From positions 28,508,819-28,572,818 of the forward strand of contig NC_061775.1 of assembly GCF_022458985.1 (NCBI RefSeq): DNA of 64,000 nucleotides. Reading direction: 5' to 3'. The position numbers were made by a program, and so were the translations under genes. The notes below the pieces were generated by a model. The model made no database searches. It worked only from the letters and a program-made list of their open reading frames with translations, and had not been told where the DNA came from. Positions 46,486 through 62,541 of this stretch are shown here, in pieces (position 1 is the first letter of the stretch; each line of letters opens with the position of its first letter). This DNA comes from Mugil cephalus (taxonomy: Eukaryota; Chordata; Actinopteri; Mugiliformes; Mugilidae).

Positions 46486-47242
46486 GTTCTGTGGGTTCTG
46501 TTGGGTTTGATGATGGATTTGTTTGGTCTGGATTTGTTTCCCGTGTGTGAGATAAATAAACAGCGTCTTCTGTCTCCGTGCTGTGATGTCATCAGTGAAG
46601 TGTCATCAGATCAGTTTCAACAGGTTTTCTTTCTCTGTCATTTCAACATATAAAGTCCCTGAGAACCAAGATCCAAACAGGTACCAGATGAGACCAGAAC
46701 CAGGACCAGGACCAGAACCAGGACCAGAACCAGATCCAGATCCATACTTGTCTCGTGTCTAGTGTCTCAGAGTGGCAGAAACGCTGGCGTGTAACCTGCT
46801 GGGATTCTTTAGACGCAACCTAACTGTTTATAATCTTAAGTTATATATGTGAGATCTACACAGTCACACCAGAACCCGGGTCAGACGCTCTACGTGGTTC
46901 TGTAATGTTCAGAACCAGCACAACGTGGGATATGTTCCAAAGGAACGTTATGAGAGACTGTTACAGTAACAACGAGCCCCGTGGTGGAGACTCACGGGAT
47001 CCAGTGAAGGATGAAGAGTAAAAATGTCTTGACTTTTGAGGGTGACGGTCGTGGGTTTGATTCCCTCTGCAGCTGCAGGTCTGAGCTCTGGTTCAGCGAC
47101 AGGTGTGAACATGTGACGCCTCAGACTGTGAGAACATGACGCCTCTGGGACCAGACCTTCAGGGTCAGGGGTCACATTTAACTACCTGCCCGGGACCGGG
47201 AGGGAGGGAGGAGGGTTCAGCTGTGCATCAGCAGGGAGGCAG

Positions 47243-47682
47243 AGAACCAGGCCCAGACCAGGCCCAGACCAGGTCCAGGACCAGGTCCAGACCAGGTCCA
47301 GATCAGGTCCAGATCAGGTCCAGGACCAGGTCCAGACCAGGTCCAGATGAGGTCCAGGACCAGGTCCAGACCAGGTCCAGATCAGGTCCAGACCAGGTCC
47401 AGACCAGGACCAGACCAGGACCAGACCAGGTCCAGACCAGGTCCAGACCAGGTCCAGGTCCACACCAGGTCCAGACCAGGTCCAGACCAGGCCCAGGACC
47501 AGGTCCAGACCAGATTTTGGCTGAGAACCAAACACACCAGGAAGAAAGAGTTCATTAGAATCAAGTCTGAGGGACCCTGGTCCAGGTCCAGACCAGAGTC
47601 AGTTCAGAGCAGATTCAGGGTTAGATCAGGTCCAGGTCCAGGTCCAGGTCCAGGTCCAGGTCCAGGTCCAGGTCCAGGTCTG
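47243..47682 (+). repeat. CCAGGTCCAGA minisatellite
   Basis: Tandem units of 11-12 bp (CAGGTCCAGAC, CAGGACCAGA, CAGGCCCAGA) to about 47520, then a spacer and nine GGTCCA hexamers (about 47628-47680). Confidence 0.93.
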
Positions 47683-50600
47683 CATGCTATAACATAAAAT
47701 AAAAATATTTTCTTTTCTTTTTTTCTTTTTTTTTTTAACCATTGAATCATTTTAATATAATCGTTTTTAATAGATGATATTTTCTTGATGCTGTAAAATA
47801 AAATAGTGATTTCAGTTAAATAAAAATCTTTTTAAATATGTGAATATACTTTTTATTTTATAAAATAATAAATGTGAAAAAGAAACGTGTTGTAATGTTT
47901 TCTTAAAGGTCTTTCACATTAATTATTCATCAGAATAATAAATAACTAGACCGACGTCTCTGCTGTTAATGTACAAGTGAAGTGAAGTGCAGATTGTATA
48001 ATTGTTTCTGTCCCATAGAAAGTTTTTATCAACTAAAATTATTTTAAATTTAAATAAAAGAATGAAATATTATCACTTTAAGTCACTTTGAACAATAACT
48101 GGATGTAACTTGATTTCTTCTTCTTCTTCTTTTCATTCAAAACTTTTATTTTCCTGGATATTTTCTGTGGTTGTGTTTCAGTGTTGGGGGGCTGTTGTTG
48201 TTGTTGTTTCTCAGGCTTCTCATGGGGAGGTCGGGGGGGTCGGGGAGGTCGTGGGACTGAGACGGTGTCGTTTTTAACGCCTGACCAGCTGAGAGCGAAG
48301 AGGAATCACATCAGTGTGTTTACATGCAGCTACAGTACGTAACCAGGAGATACACATGCATATATAAAGAAACTGACAGGAACATCCTCCTCCTCCACAC
48401 TAGGGGGCGACACGTCGGCTCCTCACTGGTTAATAAACTGGAGTCATTCATGCAACATTTGAACAACAACCAGATGGAGAATAGTTCAGCTTTTTAACCT
48501 GGTGCAGATAGATGGCGCTATCCCTCAGGTGGTTCTTTACCTTCTTCTTGGATGTTTTAGTCGGACGTGCACTTAAGTTGTCCAGTTAAAGTCAGATTAA
48601 GGCAATAATTCGTTTTTTCGTGTGCGTGTAAACGTGCAGCTGCTGTTTCTGATGGATCTCTACCTCCCACTGGACCAGAACCAGCACTGGACCAGAACCA
48701 CCACTGGACCAGAACCACCACTGGACCAGAACCAGGGACACATGGTTGGAGACTTGGAGACATGACCCAGATTCAGGAACCAGATGTAAAGACTCTCACA
48801 TGATAATGTTCTAACCAAAGAAACCAGGTCACATGGTCCTGGACCAGCTCCACATGTGGACTGACACCAGATCAGTGTTCACACACAACGCTGCATTTTT
48901 ACAAAACAAAACAAATCGAATTATTCAAAAAATATTTAAAATAGTATTTAAAAACACGTGACTTCCTCCACACATTTAAATGTTTTAACAAAACTTCCTT
49001 TAGAACAAATCATTATTCACATCTCATCAGTATTTGAGCTTATCGTTGCCACGGTGACCGGACCCGACCCGACCGGTGGATCCTCGCTTCATATCAGCTC
49101 TTTTCATCTCTTCTCGTTGTGCATTTGCACCAGAGCTCAGTGAGTCACAGAACGTGTTGAAAGCCGTCGTGTTATTGTCGGAGGTTTCTGGTTCTTGTTG
49201 CATCACGGTCTCGTTGTTGTTGTTGTTGCCTCGTCCCTCCAGGATGATCTGATGACTCAGTCTGTGGTCACGCTGGAAAGGTCACAGTCATTCATGTGAG
49301 AGTGGTTCATACTGTACGACGGGAGGAGGAGGAGGAGGAGGAGGAGGAGGAGGAGGAGGAGCATGACGATACTCTCTGCTCCTGGTTTCTGGACCAGAAG
49401 CTTCTCAGTGTGAGTTTATAACTTCAAACTTATGGATATGAAGATAAAGAATCAACTCTTCACTCCATTTATAGATTTACTGGATTAACTGGCTCCCAAA
49501 ATAAAATCACCAGACTCTGTTCTGGACCTGGTCCAGACCTGGTCCAGACTCTGTTCTGGACCTGGTCCAGACCTGGTCTAGACTCTGGTCCAGACACGTC
49601 TGCGTTGTTTGCTTGTCTCCAGAGAGAATCTTTCTCAGAAATCAGACGAGCCCTTCGGTAGATTTTATCTGCTGCTTCCTCCTCCTGACTCCGTGCTGCT
49701 GCAGAGGAGATGGACTCATCTGAACCGTGTCCTGGACCAGACTCAGTGACTCAGTGACTCAGTAAACGCTGCTTCTATCTGATCTGTTCTCGTCTTCTCT
49801 TCCTGTGAGTCGACCCTTGTTCAGAGAGACGTATACGTGTTAATGTGACTCTGTATTTTCAGCCGACAGGTTCACAGCGCACAGATTATTACTGTCACCT
49901 TTGCACAATGTTTGGCTTCGTCTCTTTTACCTGTCGTTGAGCTGTAAAGATTGACTGAATAAAGATGCTGTTTGCTGGATTTAATGAAGGAAAGTTTGCA
50001 CATCAGCCGAGACTCATAGAGTCAGTAAATACAGAGAGTTTGTGTTGATAACATCTGTTTCATTCATTGCTTTTATAATTGTCTCATTTCGTTCAGTTAT
50101 TCTGTTACACATTCCTACTTTTGTTAAATATTTCAATAAAATTTAAATAGTTTGAACAAATGAACAGTTTGGTAGAAATGTTGGAGAAGCTCTGATGGTT
50201 GGATGTGATTTATTCTCTCTGAAGGAGAGAAATAAATCGGCTTCAGTATGAATCCTGAGGTTCTAACACAGGTCCCTGTGTCTGCTGCGCTGGATGAGAG
50301 GCTCCTCCAGATACTTCCTGTACTTTCTCCTCTCTTAGTGTCTGTGGATGGTTCAATGTCAGATCTTTATTAAACAGGAGAATTCTGCAAGAACCTCTTT
50401 TCATTTCCCAGCGACGCCTCTCTGCCCCTCATCTCTTTATATTTCAGTCAGACGCTGCTTCGTTAAAGGAGTCACTCATAACTACCGACACTCGTTGTCT
50501 CGTCCTCAGTCTGTCCTCAGTCTGTCCTCAGTCTGTCCTCAGTCTGTCCTCATCTCTGTCCCCAGTCTGTCCTCAGTCTGTCCTCATCTCTGTCCTCAGT

Positions 50601-50787
50601 CTGTCCTCAGTCTGTCCTCATCTGCTTCCACAAAACAGAAAAACATCACCACTCATCAGTCGTGAAAACATGAATCAATGAGGAGGTTCTACATTTGCTG
50701 TAACAACTGGAAACAGGGTTTAGACAAACAGAAATAAACTCAACAGAGGCTTAATGTGGACATAAGAGTAGCAGATGCACTGTCCAG

Positions 50788-50801
50788 ACACCAGGGGGCG
50801 C
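50788..50801 (+). promoter_or_regulatory. CTCF-like core motif
   Basis: ACACCAGGGGGCGC differs from the CTCF core only at the first base. It is not in repeat family A. Confidence 0.4.
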
Positions 50802-50957
50802 TGCAGACAGAACAATGAAAGGCCCCTGAGGGTCTTTGTCCCTGGATTCTGATGCTAACTGAATCAAATAACATGCACAGAGGAGAACACGAACATCATG
50901 TGAAACATCTGGAGAAACAAAATGAAATTATGTCTGTGCATCAGAGCTGAACTCAGC

Positions 50958-50990
50958 TCTTATGCAGACGACTCAGTCCTGTTTGCATCT
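50958..50990 (+). pseudogene. Possible LINE RT relic (YADDSVLFAS)
   Basis: A + frame reads SYADDSVLFAS, matching the YADD catalytic box and adjacent strand of L1/RTE-like reverse transcriptases. The flanks show no further RT blocks, so this is a short relic or a coincidence. Confidence 0.4.
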
Positions 50991-52004
50991 CGTTTGCTCT
51001 TTAACTCGTCATCATCCGTGACTCGTTCTACGTTTCCTCACAGAAACTGAATGTGAAGCATCAGACCGTGATGAGGTTTCCTACAGTAACAGGAGCAGCT
51101 GCTGGCGGTTTCCTCTCTCAACCTCTTCTCCTCTACGTGATCAGATCCTGTCGCTGAGGCTTTTCTGGTTTCTGGTTTTAACCTCAGCTCTTTCACATCA
51201 CAGACACTCGTCCTCGTTCTTGTCTGTTTCTTTCTGAAATGTCTGAAATATTTCCCCAAAGTTATTTCTGTCTCTAGGTGTTTGGAGGTTAAATCTAACG
51301 TTTCTCACAGAATCTGGACTGAACATTTCTGTTTTTATCCTTCTCCAGTGTGAAAATATAAACTCATCCTCTCATGTTTTTATTGACCTGCCTCAGCTAT
51401 AAGATCTCTTTCTGAGTTCTGATGATGCATAAATAAAATAAAATAAAACTGTGTTAGCATCACAGACTGAGGCCGTTCGTCGACACCACGCCTGACAACG
51501 TCTGTTTGATCCTGATGAACAGAACTGGACCTGGAACAAATGCATTCTGGGATACGTGCTTGAACCAAGTCCACACAAGTTACCTCCTAAAGAAAAAGAA
51601 GCTAACGTGTTAGCATGTTCAGAGCTGCACATTAGAGTTCAATTTATTTTCATGACTGGAAACAGGAGCAAAGATTAAATATTAAACTGATAAGTGGAAG
51701 AAGTCAGGACGCGGTCAGAGAGCAGGGAACAGTTCACGCTTCTTTCTCGTTTCTTGTGAAAGTGATGTGATCTTAACTGAACCCTGATCTGTGAATAATG
51801 TCGCTTCACCAAGACTTCGTATAAACGACTCGTGCTTCACTTCCTGGAACTGTTCCTGGAAAAGTTCTCAGAGATGAACTGGCCTCAGATCAGAGCCGCT
51901 GCAGGGAAACCATCGACCTCCTTTTCTCTTCTCTTCACTTTCTATTTCACCCTCCGGCCTCCCCCCTCCCCCCTCCTCCCCCCTCCTCCCCCCTCCTCCC
52001 TCAG

Positions 52005-52143
52005 GAATGTCAAGGTGAAACCAGGCAACGCTCCAGCTCTGCTCAACCTGAACAACAACAACAACAACAACAACTACGACGTGACCTCGTTCCCTCCGTC
52101 CTCCCCGACGCCGTCGTTTGCTCCTCGTGCATCGATCAGCTGA
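52005..52143 (+). other. Orphan terminal-exon-like segment
   Basis: A long CCTCC pyrimidine tract ending CCCTCAG is followed by a segment whose codons look GC3-rich: NVKVKPGNAPALLNLN, an Asn run, YDVTSFPPSSPTPSFAPRAS, and a TGA at 52141-52143. A second frame (ECQGETRQRSS...) is also open and runs longer. I recognise neither protein and found no upstream exon. Confidence 0.3.
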
Positions 52144-52254
52144 CGTCGGTGTTTTTTCCGACATGTGTGTGTTTACCTGATCATGACTCTGCAGAACGAG
52201 TCCTGGACTCTGACCAGATCTGAGCTCAGTCTCATGTTTACTGACGGGAAAAAG

Positions 52255-52460
52255 GAAAGAAAACCTTTATTTGTCCCATGATGTTTCAGTTTGCAGTTTA
52301 AACACTTTGCAAGAGAGCAGCCAAAATATCTGGAGTAAAAATCTGAAAATGAAACAGAATAAAAAGATACAAATACTGGCAGATATAGAAAAAGTATAAT
52401 GAATTATTCAAGGGCTTGAGCTACACAGATGGACCAGGAGTAACTGGGGCACGAAGCTGT
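52255..52460 (-). mobile_element. LINE 3'-end-like remnant
   Basis: AAACCTTTATTTGTCCCATG begins a stretch like the reverse complement of fish L2/CR1-type LINE tails, followed by A-rich decayed sequence to about 52460. Confidence 0.4.
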
Positions 52461-55184
<2,724 letters not shown>

Positions 55185-55185
55185 G

Positions 55186-55395
55186 AGCTCCTCCCCTCTA
55201 GTCTGTAAAGCTCCTCCCCTCTAGTCTGTGGGCGGAGCTCCTTCCCTCTAGTCTGTGGAGCTCCTCCCCTCTAGTCTGTGGGCGGAGCTCCTTCCCTCTA
55301 GTCTGTGGAGCTCCTCCCCTCTAGTCTGTGGGCGGAGCTCCTCCCCTCTAGTCTGTAAAGCTCCTCCCCTCTAGTCTGTGGGCGGAGCTCCTCCA
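55186..55395 (-). repeat. 27-bp tandem array in reversed Tc1 remnant
   Basis: About nine units alternating between a full form (with GGGCGGAGCTC) and a shortened form (CTGTGGAGCTC or CTGTAAAGCTC). Confidence 0.9.
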
Positions 55396-55523
55396 GCTTT
55401 GCCTCCATTGGTTCAATCAGAAGCTTCTCCAGTGTCTCCAGGTTTATTTCCTCCAGTGTTTTTAGTTCAGATCTTGTATTGATGATGTCAGAGTCTCCAG
55501 CTCGACCCAAACATTCTCTAGGA

Positions 55524-55734
55524 CAGTGTTTCCTGATCCTGGTCCTCAGGAAACACTGTCCTGCAGGTTTTAGATGTTTCCTGCTCCGACACACCTGATT
55601 CAAATGAGTGGCTGGTTATCAGGCCTCTGCAGAGTTTGATGACGAGCTGATCATTTGAATCAGGTGTGTTGGAGCAGGAAACATCTAAAACATGCAGGAC
55701 AGTGTTTCCTGAGGACCAGGATCAGGAAACACTG
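55524..55734. mobile_element. hAT-type foldback MITE, 211 bp, near-intact ends
   Basis: It starts CAGTGTTTCCTGATCCTGG and ends CCAGGATCAGGAAACACTG, perfect inverted termini of the CAG...CTG hAT type. The flanks CTCTAGGA and CTCTATGG resemble an 8-bp target duplication (6 of 8). The interior is largely palindromic around CACACCTGATTCAAATGA. It has no coding capacity. Confidence 0.8.
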
Positions 55735-55845
55735 CTCTATGGGGTTCAGGTCTGGACTCTGGTCTGGTCTCATGCTCCCTGAACCTCTTTCTCTATCTGA
55801 GCCCCATGAATCCTGGTGTCGTCTTGGAATATGGAAGAAAAACTA

Positions 55846-56825
55846 GATAGAAATCTGAAATTTATCAGTGAGAAGAACGTCTGTCTCTAATTTACCCTCT
55901 GGTTTATTCAGAGAACACAACACTGAGACCAGGACCAGGACTAGACAGATTATTATTCAGACTAATGTTAAAGTCTGTAGTTGTTGTTATTGTGTTGTGT
56001 TACTGGTCCAGTCCATTTTGGCTGAACCTGGTCTGAATGTGTCCCCCCTGCTGCAGGAAGCTCGTACCTATTTGGTGGAGCCTTTAGTTTTTGTCCGGGC
56101 CGTGATTCCTTGTGAAGTAATGCACCTCCTAAAAAACTCAGCGTGGAACAACGTGGCCTCGTAACGTTAGTAATGAGTAACATCACCCCACAAACAGTGA
56201 GTAGTTTCATCTCTGCAGGTTTACAGCGTTCACACTGACTCATCATCCTTTCTTTAAACTCACACCACATCTGGAAATGTTATCTCGGTTGCCATGGAGA
56301 CGCTTGTAAAAAGCCAAAAAAAATCTGCTTCAACCTTTTGAGTTTTCCTTCAGTTCAGGGTTTTTTTTTAGTTAGTGTCACTAAAATTAACGACACTTTT
56401 CAGACGCCTCAGCGTTTCCAGCTACTGTCAGAGCAACGTGGCCTAGCATTTAGCATTTAGCATCTAGCATGTAGCATCTACAGAGACACATGATGGATAT
56501 GAGGGGATGGAGACCAAAGATGGAGTAGACACAAGTCATGATGGGGGCATCTCATCACCCTGGACCAGGTCCAGTCTGGACCCATCAGACCTCATGACCT
56601 CCCCCCATGTCTCCAGAGTCTTTGTGCTGCTCCCTGTCAGACTGGAGCCTTTTTTCCCGGTTGTCCTCCCTGCTTTTTTTCCAAACGTTTCTCCATCAAT
56701 CAGGATTTATTTCTTCCTGGTAGAACATGGTTCTCCACTGTCCTTCCAGTCTGGAATAAAGGTCTTAAGCCAGTTTTAGTAGTTTTTAGATGTTTCCTCT
56801 GCTTGATGCAGCCAATGATTTGACC
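55846..56825. other. Intergenic: hAT-like debris and X-box
   Basis: ACCCTCTGGTTTATTCAGAG near 55894 matches ATCCTCTGGTTTATTCAGAG near 23577. An RFX-like palindrome GTTGCCATGGAGAC is at 56288-56301 and TAGCAT copies at about 56446-56478. No gene was seen. Confidence 0.45.
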
Positions 56826-57478
56826 CTTCTCCACCAGACTAACATCTCCTCCACCAGACTAACATCTCCTCCATCAGACTAACATCTCCTCCTCCACCAG
56901 ACTAACATCTCCTCCTCCATCAGACTAACATCTCCTCCATCAGACTAACATCTCCTCCACCACCAGACTAACATCTCCTCCACCAGACTAACATCTCCTC
57001 CTCCAGACTAACATCTCCTCCTCCATCAGACTAACATCTCCTCCATCAGACTAACATCTCCTCCACCACCAGACTAACATCTCCTCCTCCAGACTAACAT
57101 CTCCTCCATCAGACTAACATCTTCTCCACCAGACTAACATCTCCTCCACCACTCAGTATTTCTAGATTTTCCTCTGCTTGATGCAGCCAATGATTTGACC
57201 CTTCTCCTCCAGACTAACATCTCCTCCATCAGACTAACATCTCCTCCACCAGACTAACATCTCCTCCATCAGACTAACATCTCCTCCTCCAGACTAACAT
57301 CTCCTCCTCCTCCAGACTAACATCTCCTCCACCAGACTAACATCTCCTCCACCAGACTAACATCTCCTCCTCCACCAGACTAACATCTCCTCCACCACCA
57401 GACTAACATCTCCTCCTCCAGACTAACATCTAATCCACCAGACTAACATCTCCTCCTCCAGACTAACATCTTCTCAAC
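56826..57478 (-). repeat. GATGTTAGTCTGG minisatellite, reversed array
   Basis: Reads CCAGACTAACATCTCCTCCA on +, the reverse complement of the 8.1-kb array. It is split at about 57150-57208 by a second copy of its own left flank (CTCTGCTTGATGCAGCCAAT), showing an internal segmental duplication. Confidence 0.95.
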
Positions 57479-60229
57479 CACGGGATGTTTCTTTACACAT
57501 GGTTGTTGAAGGGACTTGACTTGGAACTAATGATCCACCAGGAGGCTCTGGACTATGAGCTCAGTCAGATCCAGGTGGAGGAGACTTTTTATTTCAGGCT
57601 GAGTGTATTCTTTGTCTATACTGGTCTATCTGAAATGTTAACTCATTTTGGTTTATCTTTGTTTAGCAGCTAAAAGCTAAAACTGGCCCAGTTCAGCTGG
57701 ATGTGAACAGAGGAACAGGTTTGCTAATGTTTTCCTCAAATATGAAAACACGACAAAAACAGACCAGTCACTATATTAGCATGTTAGCACGAAGCTACTT
57801 GTGATTTAAATATGTGTGTGTTTGGAGAATCCTATGACTGTCGTCGCCTGGAACGTTTTTATGGACTGAGCTGTTTAGCGACTTCAGACTTCACTGACTT
57901 GGCTTCAGGAGGAACCTGAAAGCTCCACATGTGCTTGAAGAGCCTTTAGCTTCCTGATGTTTGTGGAGGTTGTGCAGACAGACTCTAAACTAAGGGAGGT
58001 GGTGACTAAGTCGTGCTGCTCGGTGCAGTTTGCGTTGGTCTGTTGATCCTGAAGGAAGTTGGAGGTGAACGAGGTTTTTCTGACCTGTGCAGATTCATGT
58101 TGATGTTTGTTCACAGGTGAACTGGGACTCCAGAGAACAGAACATCTGAACCTCTGACTCACGGTTTCCCATCAGGAACAAGGTTTGACTCCAAACTGTC
58201 CAGACTTTCAACATGAGGCTCAGCGCGTTCCGACCGACCTGCGCTGCTGTTTGAGTTCACTGTTCAACAGCTGATCAAACACAAACAAGAACAATCCTGA
58301 GTCAGTTCAGGCTTCACAGCAGGTGGGAAATAGTTTGAATGTAAATAAACAGCTTTTATTTTATGATTGTGAAACAATTCAAACTTTGTTGTCGTCTAAA
58401 TCCATAAAAGCTGATTTCTGGTCATTTCAAAATATTTGAGTTGGTTTGTTTCTTAAGAATAAAATGATTCAACTCTTGATTAAAAACTTGATTATAACAA
58501 TAAAGAGACTCTGAGATTTCAACAATGTTTAAAGAAAATGAAGGTTGTCCATGTGAGAAGACTGTAGAAGTCACTGCAAACATTTTACTTTTCAAATTCC
58601 CATTTGACTTCATGTAAGTGCCTTATTTTACTTATTACTTATTTTTATTTTTTTTTTAATTAATTTTTAATTTTCAACACAAACAACAAATTTTATGTCT
58701 TTAATATTTATTTATTTATTTTCCTTTTTCGGTGTCTGTTGCTGGAAGGAGTTTGGAGGAGTTTGGAGGAGTTCCCAGTGTTATTTATTATTTATTATTA
58801 TTATTTAAAGACCTGCTCTAAAACAACACAATGATGCAGCATTTGGTACAGTAGTGTTTATGTTTTAATATACTAATGAGGTAGTTGTTGTATGTTTAAT
58901 ATTTGTCTGTTAAATAAAAATAAAAAACAAACAAGCGAAACAAAAACCAGATCTGTTAGACAATGGCGCCACCTGCTGACGCTGGATTGTTCCTTCCGGG
59001 GGCCACATCCAGCCCAGTCTGATCTGTAATGGTCCTTTAAACCTATAAAAAAACGACAACTCCAGACTTTTAACACGTGTTTTGGTGCAAAGAAGAACAA
59101 GGAGATCAGGAGAATGTTTACATTTAACAAAATATCATTTTCTGTTGAAAAACTGCAGTTTTCTATATAATTTCCACATGCAGAGGCTACAGGTTGCATA
59201 CAATGATGCTATGCACATGGTTTTAAAGATACCCAGAGGGATTCGTGCCAGTCGGTGAGCTCATTCAAAACACTTAAGAAATTTAATGTTCAAATTTATG
59301 CAACGACTGGAGGAATGTGGGATGGGATCATAAATCTGTGAATCTCCCTCTGAGCTGAGATTATGTAGCTCCAGTCTGAGAAACTGGCTGAAACGTTCAT
59401 ATAAAGTGATGTCTATTGTTTTTTGTCTTGTGTCTTTATGGACTTGAGTGTGGAATAAAGTTTAACTGATGCTGAGGTCCAGGTCAGACTCTATGTTTGA
59501 TGCCTGTGTTATAAGGTGTTTCCTCAGCCGCTAGTTTCCTGTAGTTTGAAGGTTTGTTTCATTTTGATCCTTACTCCAAATAACCTGTATAATAAATATC
59601 CTGTAGAATGAAGTGAGTGCAGGATGTTTGTTGGTGCGGAACGAGCTCAACCACAGCTCCTCACTAACATCACAGCTCCTGTCCTGGAGTCACTCCTCAG
59701 ACCAGACTCCTTTAGGCTCAGCTAGGAGCTACACCAGAGGACCTGGACCAGGACCAGGACCTGGAGGAGGGCCTGGACCTGGAGGAGGACCTGGACCTGG
59801 AGGAGGACCTAGACCAGGACCTGGACCTGGAGGAGGATCTGGACCTGGACCTGGAGGAGGACCTGGACCTGGAGGAGGACCTAGACTAGGATCTGGACCT
59901 GGAGGAGGACCTGGACCTGGAGGTGGACGCTTGTCCCTGTTGTTTATTTACAGGAACTGAAAGAAGGGAGTGACTGTTCTGATGAGAAATGTGATCTAAC
60001 CGGATTCACTTGTTTCCTGTTCAACAGCATTTTTTAAAACTCATCCTGACAGAGACGCCTGCACCAGAGTCCTGTCAAAATCTTAATGAAACCAAATACA
60101 GACTTCAAACATCTTTCAAATCTGGTTTTATTCTTGTTATTAAAGTCAAAATGTAATAATCCTGATCTGATGCTAACAGGGATCCAGTAAAGGTGACGAA
60201 TAAAAACATCCTCCACTCACTGCTTCCAT
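57479..60229. other. Intergenic downstream of diras1
   Basis: Mostly AT-rich. A CTCF-like core GCGCCACCTGCTGA is at 58966-58979 (reverse orientation), next to a hAT-like word (GGCCACATCCAGCCCAGTCT). A GGACCTGGAGGA minisatellite lies at 59740-59925. TTTATT at 60126-60131 and 60230-60235 are AATAAA signals on the minus strand and could end diras1 transcripts. Confidence 0.45.
59740..59925 (+). repeat. GGACCTGGAGGA minisatellite
   Basis: Tandem 12- and 18-bp units (GGACCTGGAGGA with or without GGACCT); the Gly-Pro ORF across it is an artefact of the period. Confidence 0.93.
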
Positions 60230-60830
60230 TTTATTAAAACTGGATTTACAACCTTAATTTAACCCAAAAGAATCATTTCAATCCGACAACATGATGATGG
60301 AGCTAAGCTAACAGTTTCCCCCTGCTTCCAGTGTTTGAGCTAAGCTAGGCTAATCACATCCTGCATGCTCGTCTGTCCAGAACACAATGGAAGGTTTGTT
60401 CATCCAGGGTAAATGTAGCTCATTCACTGATGATGGCAGGAGGTGGAGGACGGACCTCGGTATCTAAAGCTTCGCGTGGTTCATGGATAGTTTAGGAGGC
60501 TAAAATAAATAGCTAGCATGCTAACATGAACGTGTTGTGAAGAAGGTGAGAGTTGGTCGCATACAAGGTATAAATATAGGAAACAACAACATGTTTTAAG
60601 CTCATGTCTGAACACAGGAAACTAAAACATGAAGGACTTTGCTGTCAGACAGAAGTGAAGGGAGACGTGGATGATTTCTATGAAGTGTTTCTGGTTCTTT
60701 GGGGGCAGCAGCCTGGACCAGTCTCTCTGGTCTCGTTGTTCGTCTGGGCTCCAGAGTTCAGACAGACGGAGGAGGACACCACCAAAGAAGAAGAAGAAGA
60801 AGAAGAAGTTTGGCGAGTCCTCCACTCGCT
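60230..60830 (-). other. diras1: Likely diras1 3'UTR
   Basis: Sequence following the diras1 stop on the minus strand up to an AATAAA (TTTATT on +, 60230-60235). It starts with a TTC run (60788-60808). The end is an estimate; the signal at 60126 is the alternative. Confidence 0.4.
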
Positions 60831-62018
<1,188 letters not shown>

Positions 62019-62066
62019 TCTGGGAGGTGGAGTCCAGAGGCTGCTGTCGGATCGATGGCCTGAGCA
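62019..62066 (-). other. diras1: diras1 5'UTR part of the first coding exon
   Basis: On the minus strand a pyrimidine-rich acceptor (GTCTCTCCTCCTCAG) ends at 62067, 48 bases before the ATG. A separate non-coding first exon further right is therefore likely, as in mammals; I could not place it. Confidence 0.5.
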
Positions 62067-62154
62067 CTGAGGAGGAGAGACAATTAACCTTCATGGGTCA
62101 TTTAGGAACCATGTGTGGTAACGTGGTTCCTGGTTCCTCTCAGTGAGGTTTATT

Positions 62155-62283
62155 ATCATGTGGTTTTCATTGAGCCAATCAGAGAAGATCCAGGAACCAT
62201 CCTCAGGTCTAATCAGGGTCTAATGTGGTCTACAAGGTCCCCCTCTGATCTGGTTTATCAGGAACCATGAAGAAGAACAAGGT
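62155..62283 (+). repeat. Dispersed repeat family C, copy 2
   Basis: Near-identical to 12510-12632, same orientation. Confidence 0.85.
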
Positions 62284-62348
62284 CCTAATGTTTCTAATGT
62301 GATGATGTTGATGATGTTCTAATGTGACAAATACATGTTTACATTAGT

Positions 62349-62541
62349 TTAAGGACCAGGAACCAGATATGAGACCAGGAACCAGATATGAGACCAGAAC
62401 CAGACATGAGACCAGAACCAGATATGAGACCAGGAACCAGATATGAGACCAGAACCAGATATAAGACCAGGAACCAGATATGAGACCAGAACCAGATATG
62501 AGACCAGAACCAGATATAAGACCAGGAACCAGATATGAGAC
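62349..62541 (+). repeat. ACCAGATATGAGACCAGGA minisatellite
   Basis: Units of 17-19 bp (ACCAGATATGAGACCAGAA or ...AGGA), about eleven copies. Confidence 0.93.

Larger units (their letters stand above)
46486..50940. other. Intergenic with long CCAGGTCCAGA arrays
   Basis: Besides the array at 47.24-47.68 kb it has CCAGAACCAGGA copies (about 46693-46738), CACTGGACCAGAACCAC copies (about 48668-48730), a GGA run (49325-49362), CTGTTCTGGACCTGGTCCAG copies (about 49520-49570), TCTGTCCTCAG copies (about 50510-50622), RFX-like sites at 46234 and 49045, and a CTCF-like core at 50788. No coding exon chain was found. Confidence 0.5.
55185..55845 (-). mobile_element. Degraded Tc1/mariner-like element with nested hAT-type MITE (reversed)
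   Basis: On the minus strand the same order as at 20 kb is seen: the FQDDTRIHGAQIEKE-like block (about 55795-55830), TCCAGACCTGAACCCC, the MITE, then GAATGTTTGGGTCGAGCTGG and the IEPMEAKLEELRP tail, then the GAGGAGCTCC array (55186-55395). Frames are broken. Confidence 0.75.

Noticed and set aside
47040..47075. B-box-like GGGTTTGATTCCC, possible tRNA or SINE
   Set aside because: No A-box or cloverleaf arms upstream at the right distance.
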